Of a DNA stretch of 15,092 bases, positions 1 to 9,500 are shown in pieces (position 1 is the stretch's first letter; every line of letters starts with the position of its first letter). The translations under genes and the position numbers were made by a program. The stretch covers positions 51,124-66,215 of the forward strand of contig NVSM01000009.1 of assembly GCA_002401225.1 (NCBI GenBank). Direction: 5' to 3'. The notes below the pieces were generated by a model that was not told the DNA's origin, ran no database searches, and saw nothing but the letters and a program-made list of their open reading frames with translations. This stretch comes from a bacterium (GTDB lineage: Bacteria > Planctomycetota > Phycisphaerae > Phycisphaerales > UBA1924).

Positions 1-216
1 GGATCTAAATATCGATTGTTCTGTGGATTTATTTGTAGTTCGAGTGCAATTTTGATCGCATTCATTAGCGATGCAGCTCAAATGGCTTGCGGCGGTTTCT
101 GCTTTTGACAGGCAGAGTTGTCTGACCCGTTAAAGCTAGCAATCTGACCCGCTAGGTGCTGGCTCTGCAGGCACATGTCATTATTGGTGACTGCGTAGAT
201 CGAGATCTTGAATAGA
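1..216. other. Left-flank intergenic stretch downstream of hsdR
   Basis: No convincing gene lies in these 216 bases, which follow the hsdR stop on the minus strand. I see no clear rho-independent terminator for the hsd operon. The only structure is a short direct repeat at 121-151, listed separately. Confidence 0.5.
121..151. repeat. Short direct repeat TCTGACCCG x2
   Basis: TCTGACCCG occurs at 121-129 and again at 143-151, a 22-base period. Short GGGTCAGA-type sequences recur near some transposase-linked repeats, so this could be a remnant of a mobile-element end. Nine-base matches are weak evidence on their own. Confidence 0.35.
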
Positions 217-3200
217 TCACACCTGCCCGCCCACACCCTTAAACTTTTCAACAAATGCAGCTATTTTCTGAAACACGCTCTGCTTCTTAGTCAAGTACTG
301 CGGATTCAAAGGGCTCATTTTGGGTAAGATTGAGTTGAGTTCGGTGCCATTCTCGCTGGCGAACTCGCGTTTGAGTGATGTTGTGATGTAACGCTTGGTC
401 GCTTCGGCGTTCAGCTTCTCGGTGCGAATAAGTTCCTCCGCTTCACGCTTCTGCTCGGCTTGGGCAAATGTGAAGAAAGCGTCAATCACACTTGCCTTGT
501 CGCTGATCTGATCAAGATCGGTCTGGTTAATGAAATCGACCAGTAGGCTCTCCTTGGCTCGATTGCCGATGCTCGAACGGATCACTCGTCGCACATCGTC
601 GACCAACATCGACTTGTCTTTGACCTTAGTATTGTTCTCGAAAATCAACTCAAGGATGTAATCGAGGTTGATCTCCTGAGATTTCAGCAAGTCGACTTCA
701 AAAACGACATCGTCCCAGTCAATCGTAGATTGCGCTGTTTCCTCGGCTGCCTTCTCACGCCGCAGCCAGTCTCGGATGTCGTTGTATGTGGATCGATAAT
801 CTTGGATGGCCCGCTCAGCCGGGACCTGAATGGCCTGTAGGTCCTTGATATCTTCATCATCTAAGTAATGCATAGCCTTGAATGCCTCAACGGCGTCGTT
901 GTCATTCAAGTCGACATTCTGCAGTGATTTGAGGGATGCGAACTCATCATAATTCTGAAGTACATTTTCAACCTTCAGATATTCGCCAAACAGTTTGACG
1001 AACTCTTTCTTCTCGGCTTCAGTTTCGATCTCTGAAGGCTCAGGGAAACGCCGTTCAAGTTCGGAAACCACATCGATATAACCACGCCTTGCCTCACCAG
1101 TAGCGATGTCGGTGAAGCCTTCCATGTACTCTTTGTAGCTTTTCTCCAGTACGACATTTCTGGTGTTTGAGTCTCCGAAAAGCGTGATCGAATCAATCGT
1201 TGCCTTTTCCAAATCTCTAAATGTGACAATATTACCGAAGGTCTTCGTGGCGTCGTAGATGCGGTTTGTTCTTGAATACGCTTGCATCAATCCGTGGTAG
1301 CGAAGAGTCTTGTCAACAAACAGCGTATTGAGCGTTGGTGCGTCAAATCCGGTCAAGAACATACCTACCACGATCAGGAGGTCAATTTCCTGATTCTTCA
1401 CTCGCTTTGCTAGGTCACGGTAGTAGTTCTGAAAGCCATTGCTATCGACGCCAAAGCTAGTCTTGAATAGAGCGTTGTAATCGGCAATAGCGGCGTCAAG
1501 AAACTCCTTGGCCGATTTATCCATAGCCGACACATCAAAGCTCTCGTCGAGAATCTCACCGATTGCGTTCTGCTCTTCATTCGCTGCAAATGAGAAGATG
1601 GTCGCTGTCTTCAAGGGCTTTTCTGCATTATTCTGAAGCTGCTTGAATGCTTCATAATAACACTTGGCGGCATTGACACTACTGACAGCAAACATGGCAT
1701 TGAAGCCTTTGTTGCCACCTTGGGTTCGATGTGTTTTCTTCCTGAAGTTGTTCAAGATGTACTGGGTGACTTCGTTGATACGGTCGGGGTGCAACAGGGC
1801 TTTTTTGTTCTCCGCGGCGCTTAGTTTCTTCTCGTCCTGCTCACTTTCTATAGCCTTGAACTTTGGGCGCACATCGTTGTAATCCACTTTGAACTTCAGC
1901 ACCTTCTCATCACGGATGGCGTCCGTGATGACATACGAGTGCAACTCAATACCAAAGACTCCCTTAGTGGTCTCGGAACCGCTAGCGTTCTCAGTAAAGA
2001 TGGGCGTGCCAGTAAATCCAAACTGGTAATACCGTTTGAACTTCTTCTTCAAGTTCTTCTGGGCCTCGCCAAATTGGCTGCGGTGGCATTCATCGAAAAT
2101 GAATACAACCTGTTGCTGGTAGACGGGGAGTTCAGCCTCCCCCTTCATCAGGTTGTTAAGTTTCTGGATCGTCGTGACGATGATCTTGTTGTCGTCTTTA
2201 TTCAGATTCTGCTTGAGTGCTGCGGTGTTGTTTGAGCCATTGACGCTGTCAGGAGAAAAACGCTGGTATTCCTTCATTGTCTGGTAGTCGAGATCTTTTC
2301 GATCCACGACAAAGAACACCTTGTCAATGAAATCGAGCTCTGTTGCAAGACGCGCCGCCTTAAAACTGGTCAGCGTCTTGCCCGACCCGGTGGTGTGCCA
2401 GATGTAGCCGCCCCCTTCGGGCTTGCTCCAAGTCTTGGCTTGATAGGAACTCGCTATCTTCCAGATGATCCGTTCGCTCGCCGCTATCTGGTACGGTCGC
2501 ATCACGAGCAGCGTATCGCTGACATCGAAGACCGAATACTTCAGAAGCACTTCCAAGAGCGTTTTCTTCTGGAAGAAGGTGGCCGTAAAATCCTTCAGAT
2601 CCTTGATCAGCCCATTGTTGGCCTTTGCCCAATGCATGGTGAAATCAAAGCTGTTCTTGTTGCGTTGGGTCGTATTTGCAAAGTAGCGGGTGTCGGTCCC
2701 GTTTGAAATTACGAAGAGCTGGAGGTACTTAAAGAGCGAGTGCTCGCTGTTGAAACTCTCTTTGCTGTAGCGATGAACCTGATTAAACGCCTCGCGGATG
2801 GCGACGCCGCGTCTCTTGAGCTCCACTTGCACCAGTGGCAGACCGTTCACCAAGATGGTCACATCATACCGGTTGGCGTGCGTGCCCGCCTGCTCAAACT
2901 GCGAGATCACCTGCACCTTATTGCGAGCGGTGTTCTTCTTGTAGACCAGATAGATATTTTGGATGTGTCCGTCATCAAAGACAAAGTCGTAAATGTAGTC
3001 ATCGTGAATCTTGCGGGTTCTATCGACAATGGAATCGCTCGGTTTGTCGAGGTAGGACTCAACGAAGCGACTCCATTCGTCGTCGGTGAACTGCATGTTG
3101 TTCAGTGCTTGCAGCTGCACACGCAAATTGGCGAGCATCGCTTCTGGCGTCTTGATGTCGGCGGCGAACTCGTAGCCTTGATTCTGCAGGTCTCGGATCA

Positions 3201-3318
3201 GCTCTTGCTCAAGGTCGTTCTCGCTCTGGTAGGTCTCGGCAGAGTCAGTCTCTCCGGTGTACTTATCCAAAATAATGAAGTTTTTGGACTCGGCAATAGG
3301 TTTCGTGCAGTTAGTCAT
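217..3318 (-). CDS. hsdR: Type I restriction enzyme, R (motor/endonuclease) subunit HsdR
   Basis: This 1033-aa protein is the ATP-driven DNA translocase and nuclease subunit of a type I restriction complex; it pulls DNA past the bound methyltransferase core and cuts at a distance. The N-terminal PD-(D/E)xK nuclease is visible as D152, E166 and K168, followed by a QxxxY motif at Q180-Y184. Superfamily 2 helicase motifs follow: Walker A GSGKT at 311-315, DECH at 409-412, FTGTP at 435-439, and a motif VI-like QAYSRTNRI later. Length and residue spacing match EcoR124I HsdR (about 1038 aa; D151/E165/K167 as I recall it), placing it in the type IC family. It is the last gene of the minus-strand operon, 17 bases after the PrrC-like gene. 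The start at 3318 is supported by AGAGG seven bases upstream. No frameshift or missing catalytic residue was seen. Confidence 0.96.
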   Translation of the reverse strand: MTNCTKPIAESKNFIILDKYTGETDSAETYQSENDLEQELIRDLQNQGYEFAADIKTPEAMLANLRVQLQALNNMQFTDDEWSRFVESYLDKPSDSIVDRTRKIHDDYIYDFVFDDGHIQNIYLVYKKNTARNKVQVISQFEQAGTHANRYDVTILVNGLPLVQVELKRRGVAIREAFNQVHRYSKESFNSEHSLFKYLQLFVISNGTDTRYFANTTQRNKNSFDFTMHWAKANNGLIKDLKDFTATFFQKKTLLEVLLKYSVFDVSDTLLVMRPYQIAASERIIWKIASSYQAKTWSKPEGGGYIWHTTGSGKTLTSFKAARLATELDFIDKVFFVVDRKDLDYQTMKEYQRFSPDSVNGSNNTAALKQNLNKDDNKIIVTTIQKLNNLMKGEAELPVYQQQVVFIFDECHRSQFGEAQKNLKKKFKRYYQFGFTGTPIFTENASGSETTKGVFGIELHSYVITDAIRDEKVLKFKVDYNDVRPKFKAIESEQDEKKLSAAENKKALLHPDRINEVTQYILNNFRKKTHRTQGGNKGFNAMFAVSSVNAAKCYYEAFKQLQNNAEKPLKTATIFSFAANEEQNAIGEILDESFDVSAMDKSAKEFLDAAIADYNALFKTSFGVDSNGFQNYYRDLAKRVKNQEIDLLIVVGMFLTGFDAPTLNTLFVDKTLRYHGLMQAYSRTNRIYDATKTFGNIVTFRDLEKATIDSITLFGDSNTRNVVLEKSYKEYMEGFTDIATGEARRGYIDVVSELERRFPEPSEIETEAEKKEFVKLFGEYLKVENVLQNYDEFASLKSLQNVDLNDNDAVEAFKAMHYLDDEDIKDLQAIQVPAERAIQDYRSTYNDIRDWLRREKAAEETAQSTIDWDDVVFEVDLLKSQEINLDYILELIFENNTKVKDKSMLVDDVRRVIRSSIGNRAKESLLVDFINQTDLDQISDKASVIDAFFTFAQAEQKREAEELIRTEKLNAEATKRYITTSLKREFASENGTELNSILPKMSPLNPQYLTKKQSVFQKIAAFVEKFKGVGGQV

Positions 3319-3325
3319 TGGGATA

Positions 3326-3330
3326 CCTCT
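3326..3330 (-). promoter_or_regulatory. Ribosome binding site of hsdR
   Basis: AGAGG on the minus strand, seven bases before the hsdR ATG. It lies in the short gap after the PrrC-like gene, so hsdR has its own ribosome entry while sharing the operon transcript. Confidence 0.6.
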
Positions 3331-3334
3331 AGGA

Positions 3335-4516
3335 TTACTCCGCCTTCATTTTCATGCGATACATCTCATCCAGATTCCTGACGAGGAAGCCTAGGGTTCG
3401 TTTGTGGTCGTCTTTAACTTCGGTGATCTCCTCGCTAGAGTGCTTGGAGTGGCTGTACAAATTGATCATTCGTGCATAAGGGTTTTCTTGCTCGCCGTTG
3501 CTCTCTGGCAAAAGGTCTCCCCATTTTTCGTAGCCAACAAATGTGGATGTTTTTTCGAGTAGGTTTCGGAGGAAATTGAAATGATATTTCTTGATATCTC
3601 CGGTCTCCACTGCTCTTTCTAGCTCTTCCTTTATGAACAAGTGGTAGGCGAATGGGGAATCGTTTTTCTGAGTACGAAGGTCGTATTCGCCATTCTCGTC
3701 TTTGGCAAGCATGAATTTTTTTGCTTTGTTCAGCTCGTTAAAAAGCACATTGTAAAACAGAGGGTTGTGGGTTGAAATGATAAACTTGATGCCTTCTTTG
3801 CTGTCGGGATCGAAATTGCTTCCTTTGATCAGCGCCGCTAAATCGATAGCCAGTTGAATCAGGTGGTTTTCATCCAGTGAGCTGACAGGGTCATCGATGA
3901 AGATGTATTCGAGATCATCAAAATCATGGGTCTCCCGGTCGCCAGGGTTGGCGACATTGAGCACGCCGATGACTTCCTCAAGTACGGCGTAGAAGATGCT
4001 CCAGATGAAGTTGCTTTCTTCGCCTTTGGAGATTTTGATGTTGTCGGTTTGCTGGTCGTCTCCGCGCTCAAATGAGAATGTGACTTCGGAGAATGCGGGA
4101 ATGATCCGCTCCTTACCGTCCACATCTTTGACGGAGTAAGGTTCGTTGAATCGCGGCGTCAGCTTGTCGTTTGTGTACCGTTGGAAATGGCCGATTGCAT
4201 TTCGGTCTTGCCCTTGCTCTTCGAGTACCCATTGAGTGTATGTGTTTCGCTGGATGAGTAGCTTTCTCTCTGTGTCACCTTCAAGGTCATTGTCCCAATA
4301 GAACAGGTCTTCGGTGAAGGCGTTGTAGTAGAGGATCTTGCTGCGGGCGGGTTGATCGTCGTCTTGGTCGTCCGCGTCGGGTTGCTTCGGGGCGACCAGA
4401 TCCTTGAACTCACGCGATAGCCGGGTCTTGCCGGAGCCGTTGAAGGCGTAGATCAGCTGGACCTTCTTGTTGTTGTCCTTGAGCTGCTGGGCGATCTCGG
4501 CGAGGGTATTACTCAT
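3335..4516 (-). CDS. PrrC-like ABC/AAA ATPase, candidate anticodon nuclease
   Basis: This 393-aa protein has an ABC-type ATPase body: Walker A FNGSGKT at 25-31, a signature-like SKGEESN at 163-169, Walker B plus D-loop [12 protein letters not shown] at 204-215, and a switch histidine in STHNP at 248-252. The DDPVSSLD form is typical of the AAA_13 group, which includes PrrC and RloC. The C-terminal part has R317-x3-E321 (in LRNLLE) and histidines H356 and H359. EcoprrI PrrC is about 396 aa with a catalytic triad Arg320-Glu324-His356, so spacing agrees closely. It starts one base after the hsdS stop and precedes hsdR, the same M-S-C-R order as E. coli prr. In that system the nuclease is held silent by the restriction complex and cuts a tRNA anticodon loop when a phage disables it. 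Inference: a similar second-line guard here. Alternative: a related hsd-linked ATPase (RloA-like) without RNase activity. Confidence 0.75.
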   Translation of the reverse strand: MSNTLAEIAQQLKDNNKKVQLIYAFNGSGKTRLSREFKDLVAPKQPDADDQDDDQPARSKILYYNAFTEDLFYWDNDLEGDTERKLLIQRNTYTQWVLEEQGQDRNAIGHFQRYTNDKLTPRFNEPYSVKDVDGKERIIPAFSEVTFSFERGDDQQTDNIKISKGEESNFIWSIFYAVLEEVIGVLNVANPGDRETHDFDDLEYIFIDDPVSSLDENHLIQLAIDLAALIKGSNFDPDSKEGIKFIISTHNPLFYNVLFNELNKAKKFMLAKDENGEYDLRTQKNDSPFAYHLFIKEELERAVETGDIKKYHFNFLRNLLEKTSTFVGYEKWGDLLPESNGEQENPYARMINLYSHSKHSSEEITEVKDDHKRTLGFLVRNLDEMYRMKMKAE

Positions 4517-4517
4517 C

Positions 4518-5777
4518 TTAGGCCACCGCCTCTTCAGCCCGAGGGAAGGTCAGCAGTTGATCGCGGTAGTACTCGTACTGCTTCCGCCGAGCGTTGATCT
4601 CGGCGGGCAGGCCGTCGGTCAGGTCGTTTGCCAGAGCCTCGAACTTGTCGAGGATGGAGACGATACGGGCTTGTTCAGCAAGTGACTTTTGGGGGTCGTC
4701 TGGGTACGGGACGGGTATTCGGATCTTGCCTAGGTTTGAAGACGAAATACGGTTGACTTTGGCACGAGCAACATACTTTCGTTTTGCGGTATGGAATGCT
4801 GCGATCTGAAAGCAGTATGACGCATATTTGGGATTCAGCGAATGCCGGAAAGCACAGCTGTCATCATGAATCGCAACTTTTTCAGTACCGAGCCATGCAA
4901 CGGCCTTGCCAACATCCTCAACAGTTTCGCCAACACCCGCAATCACAAGATCCCCCGGCTCTGCATATTGCAGCGAAGATGCCATATCCGAACGCACAAA
5001 CGAAACTGTTGAAGTTGCAGAACTTCCATAGTGGGTGTAAATTTCGCCGTAATGAATACAGGGAATGCCGTCTGTTGTGTAATCTTTCTTGGTGAAGCGG
5101 CGGCCACGGATAAAATGACCAATCTCATCAAGCGCTTTCCACCCAATATTTAACTTTTTGCTGCGGTCCCCATCGTCAGAGACTAGGAGCGCTTCGCGGT
5201 AGTATTGGTACTGCTGACGACGCGCTTTCAGCTCCGCTTCCAGCTCCGCTTCCAGCTCCGCTTCCAGCGTAGTGAAATTGTCGAGAATCCGAACGATCTC
5301 TGCTTGGACGGCTAACGATTTCATTTTGTCATCTGGGCAAGGGATTGGGATCTTTTTATGGCAGTACTTGCTAATCCATTGCCGTTTATGGTCGCCTTCA
5401 ATTAATTCGCTTGGCAGCGTGTTTAGCCAGTAATAAATATACTTACTGAGAACCTTGGTCTCATCTGCCGAAGTGATCATTTTCATAGCCGAGGACTTGG
5501 CCTTAAAATCAAAATCCACCCACTTGTTAGCAGTTGTGAAATCATCAAAAATTATCACAGGGCTCTTGGATGCATTGTATATTCCATGGGTCTCGTTTGT
5601 GTATCCCAAAACAAATGTCTTCCCTGCGGTTAAAACCGGTGTTTCCCAATCGTCGTTGTAGTTTTTCGATTTAACGAGGTACTGTGTTGGCTGTTCATAT
5701 TGCGATACTTGTCCAAGTGGTAGCCAATCAACATCAGACCCATCCAACAACTTGTCTATAAATAGAGAGTTGCTCAT
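4518..5777 (-). CDS. hsdS: Type I restriction-modification specificity subunit HsdS
   Basis: This 419-aa protein chooses the bipartite DNA target for both methylation and restriction. Two target-recognition domains are seen, roughly residues 15-150 and 215-360, each followed by a similar conserved helical region: [15 protein letters not shown] ... YQYYREALL at 154-198, and [15 protein letters not shown] ... YEYYRDQLL at 365-409. TRD2 has the [11 protein letters not shown] motif common in type IC HsdS. Residues 171-182 are three exact LEAE units, encoded by three identical 12-base repeats, inside the central spacer. It overlaps hsdM by four bases (ATGA), with a GGAGG ribosome site inside the hsdM end, and its stop is one base from the next start. 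The exact target sequence cannot be read from the protein. Confidence 0.95.
   Translation of the reverse strand: MSNSLFIDKLLDGSDVDWLPLGQVSQYEQPTQYLVKSKNYNDDWETPVLTAGKTFVLGYTNETHGIYNASKSPVIIFDDFTTANKWVDFDFKAKSSAMKMITSADETKVLSKYIYYWLNTLPSELIEGDHKRQWISKYCHKKIPIPCPDDKMKSLAVQAEIVRILDNFTTLEAELEAELEAELKARRQQYQYYREALLVSDDGDRSKKLNIGWKALDEIGHFIRGRRFTKKDYTTDGIPCIHYGEIYTHYGSSATSTVSFVRSDMASSLQYAEPGDLVIAGVGETVEDVGKAVAWLGTEKVAIHDDSCAFRHSLNPKYASYCFQIAAFHTAKRKYVARAKVNRISSSNLGKIRIPVPYPDDPQKSLAEQARIVSILDKFEALANDLTDGLPAEINARRKQYEYYRDQLLTFPRAEEAVA
5230..5265 (-). repeat. Three perfect 12-bp tandem repeats in the hsdS spacer
   Basis: The 12-base unit AGCTCCGCTTCC (plus strand) occurs three times without a mismatch at 5230-5241, 5242-5253 and 5254-5265, and a partial AGC follows. 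On the coding strand each unit gives one LEAE block of the helix joining the two recognition domains. Gain or loss of a unit keeps the frame and changes the helix by four residues. In EcoR124I and EcoR124II, two versus three TAEL units change the spacer of the recognition site by one base pair. Confidence 0.93.
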
Positions 5778-7351
5778 GCCTCCGCCCCTTCGAGTTCTGC
5801 AACAATGGAATCGATCTCCGTCCGAAGCTCGATCTGCCGCTTGACGATCCCTTTGATCTTGGCGTTGAGTTCCGTGATGTCGATTACTTCACGCGTGTCC
5901 TTGGGTTCGACATAGCTGCTCACCGATAGGTTGTACTCATTGGCAGCGATATCCTCGAAACTGACCGACAACGCGAAATGGTCGGTGTCGGCTTTGGTAT
6001 CAAAGGCCTCCATGATCTTCTGGATGTGCCCTGGGTTTTCTGGGTCGTCATTATCGACCAGAACATTGTTGTTGGTCTCTTTCTTGAATAACCCGCTGGC
6101 GTCGATGAACTGGGTGGCGGTGTCGGTTTTGTGTTTGGAGAGCACAAGGATGTTCACGGAAATGGTGGTGCCGAAGAACAGATTGGGTGCGAGTGAGATC
6201 ACGGTCTCGACGAAGTTGTTATCAATGAGGAACTTGCGGATCTTCTGTTCTGCTCCACCTCGGTAGAAGATGCCGGGGAAGCAGACGATGGCGGCTCGTC
6301 CCTTGCTGGAGAGATAGCTGAGGGCATGTAGGACGAAGGCGAAGTCTGCTTTGGATTTGGGGGCGAGCACACCGGCGGGGGCGAAGCGATCGTCGTTGAT
6401 AAGGGTTGGGTCGTCCGAGCCGACCCACTTCACGGAGTAAGGCGGATTGGAGACTATGGCATCGAAGGGTTTGTCGCTGCCGAAGTGCGGATTAAGCAGT
6501 GTGTTGCCGAGCTTGATATTGAACTTGTCATAGTTGATGTTGTGCAAGAACATGTTCATGCGGGCGAGGTTGTAGGTCGTGTGGTTGATCTCCTGGCCGA
6601 AGAAGCCTTCTTCGATGATGTGGTTGTCAAAGTGTTTTTTGGCTTGCAGGAGCAACGAGCCAGACCCGGCTGCGGGGTCGTAGATTTTGTTGACGCTGGT
6701 CTGCTTGTGCATGGCGATTTGTGCAATCAGCCTTGAGACACTTTGCGGAGTGAAGAACTCGCCGCCGGATTTACCGGCGTTGGCGGCGTAGTTGGAGATG
6801 AGGAACTCGTAGGCGTCGCCGAAAAGATCGATCTGGCTGTTGCTGTGGAAATCGCCGAAGTCAAGCCCGCCAACGCCTTTGAGCACGGCTGCCAGACGGG
6901 TGTTCTTGTCGGCAACGGTGTGGCCGAGACGATTACTGGTGGTATCGAAGTCCGCGAAGAGGCCTTTGATATCATCTTCGGAGGCGTAGCCGTTGGCGGA
7001 GCTTTCGATGGCGGTGAAGATGGCGGCAAGGTCGGTGTTCAGGCTCTCATTGTCGTTGGCGGATTGGACGACATTGACGAAGAGCTGGCTGGGAGAAATG
7101 AAATAGCCCTTGGTTTTGACGGCGTCCTCTCTGATTTCGGGGGTGATGACGGAATCATCGAGCTCGGCATAATGAACGCTCTCGTCGTCGGCTTCGATGT
7201 AGCTGGCGAAGTTCTCGCTGATGAAACGATAGAACAAAGCACCAAGAACATACTGTTTGAAGTCCCATCCATCGATGGCACCGCGGACATCATTAGCGAT
7301 CCGCCAGATGGCTTTGTGTAGCTCGTCGCGTTGTGCGTTGTTGTTGCTCAT
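5774..7351 (-). CDS. hsdM: Type I DNA N6-adenine methyltransferase subunit HsdM
   Basis: This 525-aa protein is the modification subunit, transferring a methyl group from S-adenosylmethionine to adenine in the target chosen by HsdS. The N-terminal helical HsdM domain (about 1-165) is followed by the catalytic domain. It has [13 protein letters not shown] at 196-208, the AdoMet-binding motif DPAAGSGS at 225-232, and the catalytic NPPY at 302-305. Length matches the IC family (about 520 aa). It is the first gene of the operon, and its stop overlaps the hsdS start by four bases. The ATG at 7351 has only a weak purine-rich AAGAGA upstream. No defect was seen, so the operon should protect its own DNA. 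Confidence 0.96.
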   Translation of the reverse strand: MSNNNAQRDELHKAIWRIANDVRGAIDGWDFKQYVLGALFYRFISENFASYIEADDESVHYAELDDSVITPEIREDAVKTKGYFISPSQLFVNVVQSANDNESLNTDLAAIFTAIESSANGYASEDDIKGLFADFDTTSNRLGHTVADKNTRLAAVLKGVGGLDFGDFHSNSQIDLFGDAYEFLISNYAANAGKSGGEFFTPQSVSRLIAQIAMHKQTSVNKIYDPAAGSGSLLLQAKKHFDNHIIEEGFFGQEINHTTYNLARMNMFLHNINYDKFNIKLGNTLLNPHFGSDKPFDAIVSNPPYSVKWVGSDDPTLINDDRFAPAGVLAPKSKADFAFVLHALSYLSSKGRAAIVCFPGIFYRGGAEQKIRKFLIDNNFVETVISLAPNLFFGTTISVNILVLSKHKTDTATQFIDASGLFKKETNNNVLVDNDDPENPGHIQKIMEAFDTKADTDHFALSVSFEDIAANEYNLSVSSYVEPKDTREVIDITELNAKIKGIVKRQIELRTEIDSIVAELEGAEA

Positions 7352-7396
7352 GCGTTTGTTTTCTCTTGGGTCTGTGCCGTACTGGTCATGGCTGTG

Positions 7397-7570
7397 TCAT
7401 TCGCCTTGTTCGGTTTTCAATGGCTCTACAGCCCTTAAATGCCTGAGTGGTATCACTATTAGAATGTCCTCATTCAGATTGGGGTTTTCTACGAGGATCT
7501 GGCTGATCAAATCGTTCTGATCGTCGAATTTCAAAAAATTCCCTGACGGAAACCGGACATACGAGATGTA
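7397..7570 (-). pseudogene. Possible C-terminal gene remnant or tiny ORF upstream of hsdM
   Basis: On the minus strand an open frame from 7570 to a TGA at 7397-7399 translates to a plausible protein end with blocks such as KFDDQNDLISQILVENP and NEDILIVIPLRHLRA. It has no ATG. A TTG (before KFDDQND) follows an AGGGA at about five bases, which could give a 46-aa product. It ends 45 bases before the hsdM start and so might be a truncated operon-leading gene. The composition looks protein-like rather than random, but I recognise no family, and a chance frame of this length is quite possible. Confidence 0.3.
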
Positions 7571-7832
7571 TCATAGCGAGATGGGTTCGTAATTCCCTGA
7601 CTGGCTAGGGTTTGGTGACAACAAGTAGTCAGAGATGGCACGCATAGTACAACCACTAGAAGTAGGTGCAATTCAGACAACTGGTTGCTAAGCCACAAGT
7701 TAGGCCAGCGTAGATAGGCCGACGAACGATGTGGCTGATTTGAGGCCGCTGAAGCTGGCGAAACTTGAGCCGCTGCATGATCCGAACCATCGCCGCTTGA
7801 TCCACCGCCCGATCTTGCGACGCTACCTTTGC
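7571..7832. other. Gene-poor stretch between the hsd operon and the HTH gene
   Basis: No convincing gene. A plus-strand frame at about 7733-7865 reads like the end of a protein (KLEPLHDPNHRRLIHRP), but it lacks a start and has stops before it. AATTCCCTGAC occurs at 7537-7547 and 7591-7601, 54 bases apart. The overall look is of degraded sequence at the junction between the restriction operon and the mobile module. Confidence 0.4.
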
Positions 7833-8222
7833 CTATGTCGTTATGTGGGGCCAGACGCATCGGTTAGGTAGGTGATTGTGCCGGGGATGTAAAGGGAGAC
7901 GGTGCGGGTTATGGCGTATTTGAACCGATTGATCTTGATCCTTTGCCTGAGATGAATCATGTCGAGCTGTTTGAAACCATGCATCAAGATCAATGGGCAA
8001 GATGAATGTCATTGCTCTCGCACCAGCTCCACAAATACGCACAGATGGCAAGCCTTCGTTGCTGATCCAACGACGAACACTCTTGGCTGAAACGCCACAG
8101 ACGGCTGCCACGTCCCTCACGGAAAGAGCTGCTCTTCCTAATGCCCATGATGGAGTTGATGGACAAGGTTCGGAGTTGGACTGATTTGAGTTGTTTGGCT
8201 TGAGGTCTAAAGGCTCGGTCAT
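7833..8222 (-). CDS. Excisionase/MerR-like helix-turn-helix protein
   Basis: The 129-aa frame holds one recognisable segment, ALSVRDVAAVCGVSAKSVRRW at about 32-52, followed by ISNEGLPSVRI. This is a helix-turn-helix of the excisionase/HTH_17 type that binds DNA in recombination directionality factors and small regulators. A hydrophobic stretch then leads to DLDAWFQTAR. The last 40 or so residues (His, Pro and Arg rich) look unlike a folded protein. A neighbouring frame over the same bases reads more naturally (about 30 residues ending at a TAA), so a frameshift near the 3' end is possible. No good ribosome site precedes the ATG. With the tyrosine recombinase further right, a role in excision control is reasonable but unproven. 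Confidence 0.6.
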   Translation of the reverse strand: MTEPLDLKPNNSNQSNSEPCPSTPSWALGRAALSVRDVAAVCGVSAKSVRRWISNEGLPSVRICGAGARAMTFILPIDLDAWFQTARHDSSQAKDQDQSVQIRHNPHRLPLHPRHNHLPNRCVWPHITT

Positions 8223-8529
8223 CGCCGAATCAATCTATCGGTTCTGAGAAAGCTCGGCTCTTGTCCGACTAATGCTTTCTCTAACAAAGGCCATTGTACT
8301 GGAAACGAGATACACCTGCTAATGAAAAAATGGCCGGTCCATAAAAGACGAATTTTCGATTCTGAGATTCTGTATGGGACCCACAAGGCGTAATGGGGGG
8401 TATGCCAGGCCTACCCCTGCGAAGAAAGATGGGTGCTCTCGAAGTCGGTTTTCAGAGCATTCATTCACCGATTCACGCTGCTTGTTGATGACTTGTGAAA
8501 GCAAACAAACACATCTCAAGGAGCAAGTC
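8223..8529. other. Divergent intergenic region upstream of the amidoligase
   Basis: About 300 bases separate the minus-strand HTH gene from the plus-strand amidoligase, so promoters for both should lie here, but no box is clear enough to call. A dyad GGGGTA (8397-8402) / TACCCC (8412-8417) with a nine-base loop could be an operator or leader hairpin. The coding frame is open upstream of the chosen amidoligase start, yet this extension lacks a ribosome site. Confidence 0.4.
8518..8523 (+). promoter_or_regulatory. Ribosome binding site deciding the amidoligase start
   Basis: AAGGAG six bases before the ATG at 8530. It favours this start over the in-frame codons upstream at 8374 and near 8488. 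Confidence 0.75.
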
Positions 8530-9486
8530 ATGCTGGTATCAGAGTTGAATAGAAATCGTCGTATTGGCACAGAGTTCGAATTTGTATTACCACAGATTGG
8601 AACCGGTACTGGCGATGATGTTCGTCGTACTTTGGCTGAGGTCTTGACGGCAAATGGTCTACCCACGGTTGCACGAAGTTACAGCCATCGTCCTGTGCCA
8701 GCCGGAGCAGTATTGGCGGTAGAGTATGATGGATCAGTTAGAGGCGAGAGTCGCTATCGGGGGATCAAGTGGCAGAGCGTCGAGCTCAAGACAAAGATTC
8801 TGTCAGGTATCGATGAATGGGAATCCATTGTTCCTAAAGCATTGAAGATCTGCAAATATTTGGGCGGACGAGTCAATATCAGCACAGGTCATCATGTTCA
8901 CATCTCGATGCCTGAAGTCAAAGAGAGTCCAACAGCATTCCGGTCGCTCTACAACACCATCCATCGATTCGAGCCATTGATCTATGGATTGGTTGCTGAG
9001 AGTCGTCGTACCGGCCATTATGCAAGACCGATGCTCGACCAGCCGGCATTGCTCAATGGATGTAAGACTCTGTCTGCGATGAGTACCGCATTGGCAAGGC
9101 ATCCAAGAACGAACGGTTTTAATGTCATCCATCTCTTCGATTCAGATCCTCGATGGGAGTCGAGGTATCATGGCGGTACGCTTGATCCAATCAAAGCTAG
9201 ACACTGGTTACGATTCATGCTCCGCATCAGCGACCATTCCACGATGAGAGTTTGCAAGGCTGCGAAATCGCAGCATCCAAACAATCGAGAATCCATCGAC
9301 AAGATGCTGGTCACTTTGGGCCTCAAGGTAAACTCAAGGGTTTACGCTCAAGTGTCACCAGAAATGAGAGACACAGGAAAGTTCCTTCTCCGTCGCTGGA
9401 AAGAACTCAACGGAGATCAAGAGCACTCTTTGAGTCGTAGTCGTCGAGTATCAGAGACAATCGAACCTGCTGCAATGGCTTGTTAA
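8530..9486 (+). CDS. Amidoligase-family enzyme (Amidoligase_2-like)
   Basis: This 318-aa protein matches the putative amidoligase family of glutamine synthetase-like fold, which is predicted to form amide bonds in small peptides, metabolites or proteins using ATP. Visible family marks are IGTEFEF at 12-18 (E15, E17), EYDGS at 65-69, VELKT at 84-88, the histidine motif STGHHVHI at 118-125, ESRR at 157-160, and ESRYHGGTLDP at 210-220. These acidic, histidine and arginine positions fit metal and ATP binding. It stands alone, with a strong ribosome site before it and a terminator just after, upstream of the RuvB-like gene. I see no partner glutaminase or peptide-precursor gene. The substrate is unknown. 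The family call rests on motifs, and activity is inferred. Confidence 0.82.
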   Translation: MLVSELNRNRRIGTEFEFVLPQIGTGTGDDVRRTLAEVLTANGLPTVARSYSHRPVPAGAVLAVEYDGSVRGESRYRGIKWQSVELKTKILSGIDEWESIVPKALKICKYLGGRVNISTGHHVHISMPEVKESPTAFRSLYNTIHRFEPLIYGLVAESRRTGHYARPMLDQPALLNGCKTLSAMSTALARHPRTNGFNVIHLFDSDPRWESRYHGGTLDPIKARHWLRFMLRISDHSTMRVCKAAKSQHPNNRESIDKMLVTLGLKVNSRVYAQVSPEMRDTGKFLLRRWKELNGDQEHSLSRSRRVSETIEPAAMAC

Positions 9487-9500
9487 AGAAACAGATCAGA

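Noticed and set aside
2740..3381. 213-aa plus-strand frame opposite hsdR
   Set aside because: Antisense shadow of a clearly conserved hsdR; no ribosome site or family motif.
6743..7321. 192-aa plus-strand frame opposite hsdM, rich in Gly and Val
   Set aside because: Mirror of the HsdM codon pattern; the HsdM motifs on the other strand are decisive.
7531..7860. 109-aa minus-strand frame
   Set aside because: Low-complexity Ser/Ala/His start, no ribosome site, no recognisable motif, and it overlaps other weak frames.
8374..8529. N-terminal extension of the amidoligase by 52 residues
   Set aside because: No ribosome site at the upstream start, and AAGGAG points to 8530; family motifs begin just after that ATG.
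8319..8666. 115-aa minus-strand frame across the amidoligase start
   Set aside because: Opposite a motif-supported gene with a strong ribosome site; no motif of its own.
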